Shown: positions 8,654-15,420 of the stretch, piece by piece
Numbering within the stretch: position 1 is the stretch's first letter
Layout of the letters: each line of letters opens with the position of its first letter
Assembly: GCA_963674895.2 (NCBI GenBank)
Contig: CAXXCY010000001.1
Span: 1-64,000 of the forward strand
Direction of reading: 5' to 3'
Length of the DNA: 64,000 nt
Origin: CAXXOK01 sp963674895
GTDB lineage: Bacteria > Bacillota > Clostridia > Christensenellales > Aristaeellaceae
Program-made: the position numbers and the translations under genes
Notes under the pieces: model-generated
What the model saw: only the letters and a program-made list of their open reading frames with translations
Told to the model about the DNA's origin: nothing
The model's database searches: none

Positions 8654-8886
8654 AAACAAAGCCTTATGTTCAATTCAGCAAGCGGATCGTCGTGGCTGTG
8701 ACGGCAAGCGTCACGGCTATTTGTTTGGCTGCACTGATCCTCTGCGCTATGGCCGGCGACGCGCCCAGCGTGGTGCTTGTCGTCAAGGCGTACATATCCT
8801 ATGCCATTGTGGTATTCGCCGCGTACAGCGGGAACTCAGCCGTTGAGAAGTGGCTGATGAAAAAATACAGAGATGAAGGAGAATGA
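8650..8886 (+). CDS. Holin-like two-span membrane protein
   Basis: 78 residues with two hydrophobic segments (about 12-32 and 40-58) and a positively charged C-terminal end (EKWLMKKYRDEGE). Overlaps both neighbours by 4 bases (ATGA type junctions). Position between an XhlA-like gene and another holin-like gene, and the topology, suggest a holin or holin partner. No named family could be assigned by eye. Confidence 0.5.
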   Translation: MKTKPYVQFSKRIVVAVTASVTAICLAALILCAMAGDAPSVVLVVKAYISYAIVVFAAYSGNSAVEKWLMKKYRDEGE

Positions 8887-9215
8887 TTATGGACTGGATT
8901 GGGATTCTGGTTACAGGCATCGCCCTGGTACTGACCGCGCTCGGGTATCGCTTCGTATGGCCACTGGTCAAGGACCACTGGCTCGTGAAAAAGGCGCTTG
9001 AGTTTGTCTACCAGATGGAGGAAACCTACGGCGGCGGTACAGGTGCCGTCAAGTTTGAGAAAGCCGTCGCGCTGTTGAAATCATGGGTAGCAACACTTGG
9101 GTGGAAGATTGATGTGACGGCGATCATGAACGCCATCACGGCAGCCGTTGGTGCCTTGCACGCCGAGCAAGGGAAGATACCTGAAGCGATACCGGCGGAA
9201 ATAACTGAAGATTGA
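8883..9215 (+). CDS. Phage holin of LL-H-like family
   Basis: 110 residues. One N-terminal membrane span (IGILVTGIALVLTALGYRFVW), then an amphipathic region with FVYQMEETYGGGTGAVKFEKAVALL, similar to the LLH-type holins of Gram-positive phages (a KFE-x-A motif before a helix). The start may be ATG 8883 or ATG 8889. It is the last gene of the prophage lysis cassette, followed by a hairpin at 9225-9252. Confidence 0.55.
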   Translation: MIMDWIGILVTGIALVLTALGYRFVWPLVKDHWLVKKALEFVYQMEETYGGGTGAVKFEKAVALLKSWVATLGWKIDVTAIMNAITAAVGALHAEQGKIPEAIPAEITED

Positions 9216-9224
9216 GGATTGTAA

Positions 9225-9258
9225 ACCCCGGCAGGCTGATGCTTGTCGGGGTCTTGCT
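9225..9258 (+). terminator. Hairpin after the prophage lysis cassette
   Basis: ACCCCGGCA pairs with TGTCGGGGT (one G-U pair) around an 10-base loop at 9225-9252, followed by the U-poor CTTGCTATA. It is 9 bases after the last prophage gene and separates it from the convergent minus-strand operon. The weak U run makes efficiency uncertain. Confidence 0.5.
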
Positions 9259-9284
9259 ATAACTATTGATATTTCCTCCGGCAA

Positions 9285-10145
9285 TTAATCTCTCTCATCG
9301 GGCGGGGTTTCCCTCTGTCGCCGGACAATTTCTTCCATTTTTAGAACACAGTATATCTTAAAAAATAACTTAATCCCATTCAAGAACTTTAGAAGGCCCC
9401 GCATGCGGTACAGACAGTCGACGATTGGCTTGACACCAGGCCGATAAAGGATATGTAACTTGCAATACGCTTTACGGAAGCCGAAGTATTTTTCCTGATA
9501 CTCCTGAAAATTCGTTTGGTGGAGGATGCTACGTTCACCAGTCATTATATAGATGCCGTCTGCGAGTTCCTTTCTGAAATAATCAAGCTCGCCGTACATT
9601 AGTGCAGCGTTTAGATGTTTGATCTCCTGGCTCGGCTTTGCTTTTTGCAAGGAACCTAGAATATAACCATCACAAACGATATCATAACTATACCCTGCGA
9701 TACGGTTATCTTCTTTGCTGAATGCGGCAAGAGTTACGCCTTCACGACTGTTACTCAATTTTGCAACAAACTGTTCGTAATCCATTTTTGGGCGGGTCTT
9801 GGCTGGGTAACTGGCGATAGCTTCTGCCTCGACTTGATAAAGCTCATCGATGTACTGCATTGGATCAATGACTCTAATATTGAAATTCTCCAACCCTTTT
9901 CTGATTTTCCGCCGGTAGTTTTTTTTAACTTTCATGATGTCGAAAGGCTTATCTTTGATCATATACCACCACTCTTTTGATTCCTGACAATCAAAATCCG
10001 TTGTCCATCGCGCGAGAAGCGGATACCCTTTGGGGGATCGCCAAATTTCACCGCTCTTTAAGGGACTTTCGTCCACCCGCTCGTGCGGGGCGGTTGTCGG
10101 AATGATTGCATGGTTGTAATAGCGCCATTTCAATCCCTGTTGCAT
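9285..10145 (-). CDS. FemAB/GNAT-like acyltransferase at the end of the surface-protein operon
   Basis: 286 residues from ATG 10145 (MQQGLKWRYYNHA; GGAAGGTG ribosome site; longer starts give an unlikely His/Gln-rich leader). The pattern of a basic NYRRKIRKGLENF segment, a VEAEAIASY block, an LAAFSKEDNRIAGYSYD strand pair and a C-terminal EKYFGFRKAYCKLHILY block resembles the GNAT-fold FemAB/acetyltransferase-6 group that transfers aminoacyl or acyl groups in cell-envelope building. No signal peptide, so cytoplasmic. It is the last gene of the minus-strand operon, 135 bases after the Pro-Thr protein. The substrate is unknown; envelope glycan or a surface polymer is a guess from context. Confidence 0.5.
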   Translation of the reverse strand: MQQGLKWRYYNHAIIPTTAPHERVDESPLKSGEIWRSPKGYPLLARWTTDFDCQESKEWWYMIKDKPFDIMKVKKNYRRKIRKGLENFNIRVIDPMQYIDELYQVEAEAIASYPAKTRPKMDYEQFVAKLSNSREGVTLAAFSKEDNRIAGYSYDIVCDGYILGSLQKAKPSQEIKHLNAALMYGELDYFRKELADGIYIMTGERSILHQTNFQEYQEKYFGFRKAYCKLHILYRPGVKPIVDCLYRMRGLLKFLNGIKLFFKIYCVLKMEEIVRRQRETPPDERD

Positions 10146-10280
10146 GCACACCTTCCTTCCAATATGGGCATTTTTATAAAAAGGTTGACTATGATCATGT
10201 TGAGCCATTCTTTTTACAGCTTTCATCTTGGGATGCTGATGCTGTTGTTTGCCGCGAAATCCCAAAAGATGCCCGAACCG

Positions 10281-12215
10281 TTAATTTAAATGCGGGGTAT
10301 CCGTAGGTGCAGGCGTGGGCGTGAGTTCGGGCGTAGGCGTGGGTGTGGGTGTAGGTGTTTGTATAGGCGCCGGCGTGGGCTCCGGTGTATGAGTGGGCGT
10401 CGGCGTGGGTTCCGGTGTAGGAGTGGATGTGGGCGTCGGCGTTGGAGCCGGTGTGGGCGTCGGAGTAAGTTCCGGTGCAGGAGTAGGCGTGGGCGTTGGT
10501 GTTGGAGTAGGCGTGGGTTCCGATGATGGCGTTGGCGTCAGAACAGGTGTGGGTGTCGGCGTGGGTTCTGACGTTGGCGTTGGCGTTGGCGTCGGTGAAG
10601 AAGAAGGCGCCGGGGTAGGTGTTGGCGTCGGTATCGGTGTAGGCGTAGGCGTTGGCATTGGCGTAGTTGTCGGTGTAGGAGTAGGCGTAGGTGTTGGCGT
10701 GGGCGTTGGTGTCGGAGTGGGCGTAGGTGTAGGCGTCGGGCTCGCCGTTGCCAATGCGAGAGTGTCCACAGCGGCGAGTGATAATGACATTGACGACATG
10801 TCCAGTGTAGCGCTAGGCGGCAAAATCAGCGTAATCGTAGCGGATTGCGTATATGGTTCCGTATAATACCAGGGATATTTGTTTGTGGAAATCCCGATGT
10901 TCGTATACGAATCCATAATATTAACCGTGATCGAGTTTCCGTCTTCGCCGTATGAGGGGACGCCCCATGTGGCGCCATAGAAGTATAGGTATATATTGCT
11001 GCTGCTAGCCCCTGGTGCCAATGAGATATTCTGCAGCTGCGCTTGGCCGGTTCCCGACCCTGTCGCGCCGTTGCCGGCAATGCCAATCGGGCCGCTGTAT
11101 GTGTTTGTTCCAGACAGGCGCAGCGTAAATCCGTAGAACCATCCGCTGTTATTGATGAGATATTCCGCCGAGTAATTATCAGGCAGCGTGAACTCCAGAT
11201 CAAAGTGCATGTGGTGTGAAGAATTATCAACCGACATGCTGCCGCCGGTGAAGTCTCCGCCGTAGGCAATGTTCCATGACGCGCTTTCAAAGCTGAAACT
11301 GTTGTTGAATACCAGACCGGTGCCCGGTTTGGGCGTCGGCGTGGGCGTAGGCGTTGGAGTTGGAGCTGTGGTGGGTGTAGGCGTAGGCGTGGGTGTAGGA
11401 GTTGGAGTTGGGGTGGGTGTGAGCGTAGGTTCCAGTGAAGGAGTCAGCGTAGCTACAGGCGGCAGAACCAATGTAATCGTCGCGTTGATATAGTAATTCT
11501 CTTTGTTGACCTTGGTATACGAGGTTTTAATACTGGTCGTATAGCTGTTGCCGCTCTCACTGTAGCTTGGCACACGCCACGTAGTTCCGGAAAAATAAAC
11601 TTCGATATCGCTACTGCTTTCCCCACGTGCCAGCGATATATTTCGTAGCTTTGCTGTGCCCGCTCCACTGCCGGAACTGCCACTGCTTCCTGCGGTTATC
11701 GTTTTGTTGTAATTGTTGATTCCGTATACATTTAAAGTGAAATTATTGAACCATCCCGTATACATGTTCAGATACTGGGCCGAATAGTTATCCGGGAGCG
11801 TAAATACCAGATCAAAGTTCAGTACATGGTTGATATTGTCGACTGACAAACTACCACCTGTAAAATCACCAGAATAAGGACTCTTCCAACTCACACTGCT
11901 TAGACTGAAGTTCTCACCAAACACCAACCCATTGCCTGACGGTTCTGGAGTGGGCGTGGGCGTAGGCGTCGGGGTTGGCGTCGGAGTCGGCGTGGGTGTC
12001 GGCGTAGGCGTAGGCGTAGGTGTTGGAGTCGGCGTAGGTGTCGGCGTGGGTGTCGGCGTAGGCACGCCGCTGAGGTCCGGCACTACCGTGGTGTTTGTGG
12101 AGTGAGTCATGAAGTAGGCGCCGGTCGCGTCCTGAACGAAAAGCAAAACAAGGCATATCGCCAGCAGTGCTGCGATACGCGAAACCCTATTACCTTTCGT
12201 TCCTCGCGTTTTCAT
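10281..12215 (-). CDS. Secreted Pro-Thr repeat surface protein with two copies of an unrecognised domain
   Basis: 644 residues. Signal peptide at the N-terminus (basic start, hydrophobic IAALLAICLVLLFVQDATGAYF). Then rod 1 of PT repeats (about residues 50-90), domain A (GLVF...LPP, about residues 95-255), rod 2, domain B (about 295-465), and a long C-terminal rod of PTPTP with a few E, S, A and L positions up to the end (DTPHLN). Domains A and B are clearly homologous: both have FTGGS-SVDN, FTLPDNYSA-YL, GWF-FTL, LRNISLA/LQNISLA and a closing ITL-LPP. I recognise no known family; they look beta-rich and Asn/Ser/Tyr-rich. No LPXTG motif or cell-wall repeat is present, so attachment is unexplained. 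The gene is in the operon with four SipW-type secreted paralogues. Confidence 0.75.
   Translation of the reverse strand: MKTRGTKGNRVSRIAALLAICLVLLFVQDATGAYFMTHSTNTTVVPDLSGVPTPTPTPTPTPTPTPTPTPTPTPTPTPTPTPTPTPTPTPEPSGNGLVFGENFSLSSVSWKSPYSGDFTGGSLSVDNINHVLNFDLVFTLPDNYSAQYLNMYTGWFNNFTLNVYGINNYNKTITAGSSGSSGSGAGTAKLRNISLARGESSSDIEVYFSGTTWRVPSYSESGNSYTTSIKTSYTKVNKENYYINATITLVLPPVATLTPSLEPTLTPTPTPTPTPTPTPTPTTAPTPTPTPTPTPKPGTGLVFNNSFSFESASWNIAYGGDFTGGSMSVDNSSHHMHFDLEFTLPDNYSAEYLINNSGWFYGFTLRLSGTNTYSGPIGIAGNGATGSGTGQAQLQNISLAPGASSSNIYLYFYGATWGVPSYGEDGNSITVNIMDSYTNIGISTNKYPWYYTEPYTQSATITLILPPSATLDMSSMSLSLAAVDTLALATASPTPTPTPTPTPTPTPTPTPTPTPTTTPMPTPTPTPIPTPTPTPAPSSSPTPTPTPTSEPTPTPTPVLTPTPSSEPTPTPTPTPTPTPAPELTPTPTPAPTPTPTSTPTPEPTPTPTHTPEPTPAPIQTPTPTPTPTPELTPTPAPTDTPHLN
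10303..10742 (-). repeat. Long hexanucleotide-type repeat coding the C-terminal Pro-Thr rod
   Basis: About 440 bases of imperfect GGCGTN/GGTGTN units (plus-strand view), each unit coding Pro-Thr on the minus strand, with interruptions giving PTPE, PSSEP and PTSTP. As every unit is 6 bases, slippage would change rod length without breaking the frame. Confidence 0.85.
11326..11440 (-). repeat. Hexanucleotide repeat coding the middle Pro-Thr rod
   Basis: About 115 bases of GGCGTN/GGTGTN units, same codon type as the long C-terminal block, separating the two homologous domains of the secreted protein. Confidence 0.8.
11946..12065 (-). repeat. Hexanucleotide repeat coding the N-terminal Pro-Thr rod
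   Basis: About 120 bases of the same unit between the signal peptide region and domain A. Almost pure PT units, more regular than the C-terminal rod. Confidence 0.8.
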
Positions 12216-12241
12216 ACCCTGGCTCCTTTAACCGTAAAGAA

Positions 12242-12796
12242 TTAGTTTGTTGCCTGTGCGTTGATGATGATGCGGATCGGATACTGCGGCGAGCTGGCAG
12301 CCAGCGCGGTCTGCGCCGCACTGTCGCCGTTATCGCTCCAGCTGGCGGTCAGGCGGTATTCGGCCGTCTTGCCCGTTCCGGCGTTGAAGCTCAAACCGCC
12401 GTAATCGAGCTCGCCCGATGATACGCTCGCAACGGGACCCGAACCCTCGTTTCCCAGGTCGTACAGATAAAAGGTCAGCCCGCTCATAGCCGATAAGGCG
12501 GACGACATTCCGGAGGATGTGATGTTGACCGACATATTATAGTCGCATACGTTTCCCCCGCTTTGGGAATTCGTTACCGAAAATCGGTATAATTCCGTCT
12601 CGCCCTGCCCCGGCGCCAGCGCTAGCCCGCCCAAGCCAAATTCGTAGCCGGTCGAGCCCTCGTTTCCCGTAAAGAGGAAGATGCGCATATACAGTTCCCC
12701 GCGCAGCGTCTGCGTTTGCGTATAGATGGCAAAAGAACCGGAGCTCATCAGTACAACCAGCAGTGCTAGCAGCAAGATGGGAATCAGTTTTTTCAT
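12242..12796 (-). CDS. Small secreted protein with SipW-type signal peptide (paralogue 4)
   Basis: 184 residues. N-terminus MKKLIPILLLALLVVLMSSG is followed by SFAIYTQTQTL, the same place where the paralogues have GTLAVYT; this is the pattern of signal peptides cleaved by SipW-like type I signal peptidases (TasA/CalY group). The mature part is beta-rich with a conserved LAPGQGETELYRFSVTN block (compare LAPTESMEYDFSIAN in paralogue 1) and a C-terminal IRIIINAQ strand. Likely a matrix or surface fibre subunit. Located 26 bases upstream of the Pro-Thr gene. Confidence 0.65.
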   Translation of the reverse strand: MKKLIPILLLALLVVLMSSGSFAIYTQTQTLRGELYMRIFLFTGNEGSTGYEFGLGGLALAPGQGETELYRFSVTNSQSGGNVCDYNMSVNITSSGMSSALSAMSGLTFYLYDLGNEGSGPVASVSSGELDYGGLSFNAGTGKTAEYRLTASWSDNGDSAAQTALAASSPQYPIRIIINAQATN

Positions 12797-12836
12797 CAGG
12801 CATCCTCCTTCCGAAAAAGTGCGGCCAACAGACGAT

Positions 12837-13376
12837 TTACTGGTAAGCGGATACGCGGATGTTTACGTCGGACGGATCAAATACCGAGGATACCATATCG
12901 CCAAGCAGCTGGAGATCCGAGTCAAGCCACGTCAGCGACAGCGTATAGGTGTCCGTCGTCGCCGAATTGGCGGGCATTGTCGATCCCGTCGCCGCCAGCG
13001 TGCCGTTTCCGAGATCCGATGCCAGAACCGATCCGCCCTGGAGCAGTTCGGCCCGGATCACGCCTGTACCGGCAAGCTGCGCCGGATAATCTATTTCAAT
13101 GGCCACGTGCAGCGGAACCTGGGTTACGCCATTATCGTCAAAGTTGCGAACGGAAAAATCATAGACGACAGTTTCACCGGGTGCAAGGTCCTGCATATCC
13201 CCGCTGCTGTCCATATCAAACGCGAAATATTTCGGCCCCATCCAGCCGTCACCGAAAAGCTGCAGCTCCTTTACATAGGAACTCAGCGTTACGCCGAGCA
13301 TGGATACGGCGATCATCGCCATTAAGCTCAGCACAACCATCAGGGCCTTCCAGATTTTGTTGCGATTAGGAGACAT
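12837..13376 (-). CDS. Small secreted protein with SipW-type signal peptide (paralogue 3)
   Basis: 179 residues. A membrane-type leader (IWKALMVVLSLMAMIAVSMLG) runs into VTLSSYVKEL, a weaker version of the GTLAVYT site. The mature part has the family block LAPGETVVYDFSVRNFD, then PLHVAIEIDYPAQLAG, a DLGNGTLAATG turn and a TYTLSLTWLDSD strand, ending in VNIRVSAYQ. Same domain plan as the other three. It overlaps paralogue 2 by 11 bases, so the two are probably coupled in translation. Function is inferred from family resemblance to TasA-like proteins. Confidence 0.6.
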   Translation of the reverse strand: MSPNRNKIWKALMVVLSLMAMIAVSMLGVTLSSYVKELQLFGDGWMGPKYFAFDMDSSGDMQDLAPGETVVYDFSVRNFDDNGVTQVPLHVAIEIDYPAQLAGTGVIRAELLQGGSVLASDLGNGTLAATGSTMPANSATTDTYTLSLTWLDSDLQLLGDMVSSVFDPSDVNIRVSAYQ

Positions 13377-13917
13377 GTTGAACTCCCTTCACATAAACCG
13401 TAAGCGGCAGGACGACGGAATTGCCGTCCAGCAGTGAGCCGGAAATATCTCCCTCGCCCCAGTAGAAGGTCAAGGAGAAATTCATTTCCTGCGCAACGGA
13501 TGCGTTGAAAGCGGACGTGTTGTGGTAACTGAGGATCCCGGAGGAATCGGCGGTCGCCACCTGTATGTTGCTCGAACCCGAACGCAGCAGCAGGCTGATT
13601 TGCACATCAGGCAGGCTGGTACGGATAGCGGAAAAATCGGCGTCAATCATCAGCTCCATGTCCACTTCGGACACTTCGCCGTCTGTGGTTTGGTTGGATA
13701 CGTCGAATTGATAGCTTACCAGTTCGCCGGGGCCAATTCGCAGATCGAACTCATCCTGCCCGCCCTGGTTTACTCCCAGGACAAAGCGCTTTGCGGAAAC
13801 CGAAACCGGCGAGAGGTCTATACGGCTGGTATACACAGCCAGGGTTCCCGCAGTCATCGAGGTGACCAGCATCAGCGTAAGGATCAGTAACCTGAGCGTT
13901 TTTCTCATACCGGCCAT
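13366..13917 (-). CDS. Small secreted protein with SipW-type signal peptide (paralogue 2)
   Basis: 183 residues. Leader TLRLLILTLMLVTSMTAGTLAVYTSR has the classic SipW-type AGTLAVYT motif. The mature domain shows IGPGELVSYQFDVSN, MELMIDADFSAI, a GILSYHN turn and MNFSLTFYWGEGD, aligning with the other paralogues. Ends VPLTVYVKGVQHVS. Good GGAGATGGCC ribosome site before ATG. Lies between the hairpin pair at 13996-14049 and paralogue 3. Confidence 0.65.
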   Translation of the reverse strand: MAGMRKTLRLLILTLMLVTSMTAGTLAVYTSRIDLSPVSVSAKRFVLGVNQGGQDEFDLRIGPGELVSYQFDVSNQTTDGEVSEVDMELMIDADFSAIRTSLPDVQISLLLRSGSSNIQVATADSSGILSYHNTSAFNASVAQEMNFSLTFYWGEGDISGSLLDGNSVVLPLTVYVKGVQHVS

Positions 13918-13995
13918 CTCCTTTCAACACTTTCTGTGAAACGCAAACCCGATTCGGCTGGGTGGATATTTCGGAAATACTTTTTAGCGGGCTCC

Positions 13996-14049
13996 GCCGT
14001 GCAGGGTTTATGCCCTGCACGGCAGCCGACTTACGGATTATTCCGTAAG
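13996..14049 (-). terminator. Two strong hairpins between surface paralogues 1 and 2
   Basis: GCCGTGCAGGG pairs perfectly with CCCTGCACGGC (13996-14023) and CTTACGGA pairs with TCCGTAAG (14030-14049). They follow the stop of paralogue 1 by 14 bases on the minus strand. No long U run follows, so they could be RNA stabilisers or a processing site that keeps paralogue 1 mRNA in excess, rather than a full terminator. Confidence 0.55.
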
Positions 14050-14062
14050 CATATCCACTCCC

Positions 14063-14599
14063 TTAGACGGTCTGGGTCGCAACCACTGTCAGGGTTAGGC
14101 CCGTCGCAAAGGATACCTTGGCGTTGCCAGCGGTTGTCTGACCTGTGCTGTTGCTCCCATCATCGGTCCACGTAAGCACAACTTTGTACGCTCCTTCGAA
14201 TATTTCGCCTGCCTTGGAGTATGCGGTATACGTGATCTCTCCGTCAGCGTATTTACCGACTTTCTCCTCGCCGGAATAGAGCGTTGCAACCAGTCCGGGC
14301 ATTTTGCCTGCCGCTTCCTTATAATTGATGGAAACGTTGAAGGTCAGAGGCACTTCCGCAACCGGACCGCCCTTACTATCAACATTCGCGATCGAGAAAT
14401 CGTATTCCATCGATTCCGTCGGTGCCAGGTTGATTGATGTGCTGTCACCCGCAATGTCCCCTTCGGCACTAAATGCAAACCGCTTCGCTTCGATTTTTTC
14501 GGTATCCGTCAGCGTTTTCGTATAGACGGCAAGGGTGCCGGCCGTCAGGGACGTCAGGATCGCAAGCGCGAGGATCACGAGAAACAACTTCTTTTTCAT
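14063..14599 (-). CDS. Small secreted protein with SipW-type signal peptide (paralogue 1, first gene of operon)
   Basis: 178 residues. Leader MKKKLFLVILALAILTSLTA is followed by GTLAVYTKTLTDTE, an excellent SipW-type signal peptide. The mature protein is beta-rich and acidic: RFAFSAEGDIAGDS, INLAPTESMEYDFSIANVD, VPLTFNVSINY, VVLTWTDDGSNSTG and a closing LTLTVVATQTV. Domain plan equals TasA/CalY-like biofilm matrix subunits in size and layout, but identity is not proven. It is the first gene after the structured leader and is followed by hairpins, so it may be the most abundant product. No SipW peptidase gene is in the window. Confidence 0.65.
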   Translation of the reverse strand: MKKKLFLVILALAILTSLTAGTLAVYTKTLTDTEKIEAKRFAFSAEGDIAGDSTSINLAPTESMEYDFSIANVDSKGGPVAEVPLTFNVSINYKEAAGKMPGLVATLYSGEEKVGKYADGEITYTAYSKAGEIFEGAYKVVLTWTDDGSNSTGQTTAGNAKVSFATGLTLTVVATQTV

Positions 14600-14716
14600 G
14601 GATATCTACTCTCCTCTCATTTCTCAAGGCCCACTGGGATACGCTTGCGTACTCCCTATGCGAAGGCAGCTATGCCTGTTTCCGGGGGTCGCAGGTACCT
14701 CTTTCGTGTGTCTCTG
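14600..14716 (-). promoter_or_regulatory. Structured 5' leader of the surface-protein operon, candidate riboswitch
   Basis: The transcript expected from the promoter at 14722-14750 begins with about 115 bases before the first ATG. On the minus strand it can form CCTGCGA/TCGCA-TA-GG enclosing an internal loop CCCCCGGAAAC and a hairpin AGGCA-TAGC-TGCCT, followed at once by GGGA-G-TACG/CGTA-TCCC with a CAAG loop, then the GAGGAGAG ribosome site. A purine-rich CACGAAAGAGG stretch precedes it. The compact nested fold with unpaired purine-rich loops looks like a sensing leader. I compared it from memory with c-di-GMP, TPP, cobalamin and ykkC classes and found no match. Confidence 0.45.
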
Positions 14717-14721
14717 CGGAG

Positions 14722-14750
14722 ATTATATACCAAGATTATTAAATTGTAAA
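14722..14750 (-). promoter_or_regulatory. Sigma-A-type promoter of the surface-protein operon
   Basis: On the minus strand, TTTACA (14745-14750) and TATAAT (14722-14727) separated by 17 bases. Transcription would begin near 14715 and enter the structured leader directly. Confidence 0.75.
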
Positions 14751-15128
14751 CACTTTTGTAATATTTATCCGCAATAATATCTAATCTGTAATTATTTTGT
14801 AATATTATATTATAAATAACTAGAATACTCTCCTATTCCAAGCCTTTTACACTCCTGCAGCTCAACAGAATGTTACGATAGCGTAACATAAGCACGCTCT
14901 GTGGACACGCAAATTTGTTTTTATCAGTTATACTAATATGAAGATGAATCCTCTGAGCAAGTTCTATTGTTTAGAGTTCAAATCTACTAATATTCAGAAT
15001 TCTACACAGCTTCAGAGCTAGTATGTTTGACGGCTGGTCTATTTGACCCTCATTTTGACCCTCTGCAATCGTCAGAAATGGGTCTGGCAATGCCAAAACA
15101 GTATTAAATAGCACGGTTCTCGAAAATA
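14751..15128. other. AT-rich intergenic stretch without a recognised gene
   Basis: About 380 bases of clearly AT-rich sequence between the surface operon promoter and the tRNA-Arg terminator. It contains a short direct repeat TTTGACCCTC / TTTTGACCCTC near 15041-15063. A 61-codon minus-strand frame (14971-15156) starts inside the tRNA terminator and shows no family resemblance, so I do not call it. Confidence 0.5.
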
Positions 15129-15163
15129 AAAAACCGCTCGATACCTTATGTTTCAAGCGGTTT
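15129..15163 (-). terminator. Terminator of tRNA-Arg
   Basis: AAACCGCT (15131 on) pairs with AGCGGTTT around a loop; on the minus strand the stem is followed by TTTATTTTCG. It begins 5 bases after the tRNA 3' end. Confidence 0.75.
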
Positions 15164-15167
15164 CTAT

Positions 15168-15244
15168 TGGTACGCCCGACTGGGTTCGAACCAGCGACCT
15201 ACAGAGTCGGAGTCTGTCACTCTATCCATCTGAGCTACGGGCGC
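15168..15244 (-). tRNA. tRNA-Arg (anticodon CCG)
   Basis: 77 bases on the minus strand with acceptor GCGCCCG/CGGGCGT, D arm GCTC/GAGT, anticodon stem ACAGA/TCTGT with loop CTCCGAC (anticodon CCG), T arm GCTGG-TTCGAAC-CCAGT and encoded CCA end. Reads CGG codons. Followed by a terminator hairpin. Confidence 0.93.
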
Positions 15245-15351
15245 TTACGGGGCGAAGTTTATTGTAGCGTAAGCAAAAATCATTGTCAAGCAAGCGCCGC
15301 TGTTTGGCGGCTCACCTGCCGCGGAAATTTTGCCGGGCAGTTTAAAAGCTA

Positions 15352-15394
15352 TTGACGTTACAGAATGTGTAATGTTATACTCAGTGTAACGTTT
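15352..15394 (+). promoter_or_regulatory. Promoter with flanking inverted repeat upstream of regulator-MFS operon
   Basis: TTGACG (15352-15357), 18-base spacer, TATACT (15376-15381). ACGTTACA at 15355-15362 and TGTAACGT at about 15385-15392 form a perfect 8-base inverted repeat around the -10 box; a second small palindrome TTACA-GAATG-TGTAA lies inside the spacer. This layout suggests autorepression by the winged-helix protein that follows. Confidence 0.65.
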
Positions 15395-15420
15395 TTGCTT
15401 CGCGCGGAAAGGAGACCGCA

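Noticed and set aside
10303..12065. Regularly repeated short units that at first look like a CRISPR or satellite array
   Set aside because: Unit is 6 bases, without spacers, and lies in an intact coding frame giving Pro-Thr; it is a protein repeat.
14600..14716. Leader as a c-di-GMP-I riboswitch
   Set aside because: The conserved GGGCAAACC and GACGCAAAGCC parts of that class are absent, so the name was not used.
14971..15156. 61-codon minus-strand frame next to tRNA-Arg, considered as an integrase remnant
   Set aside because: The sequence shows no recombinase motif, starts inside the tRNA terminator and has no ribosome site. No second copy of the tRNA 3' end was seen that would mark an att site.
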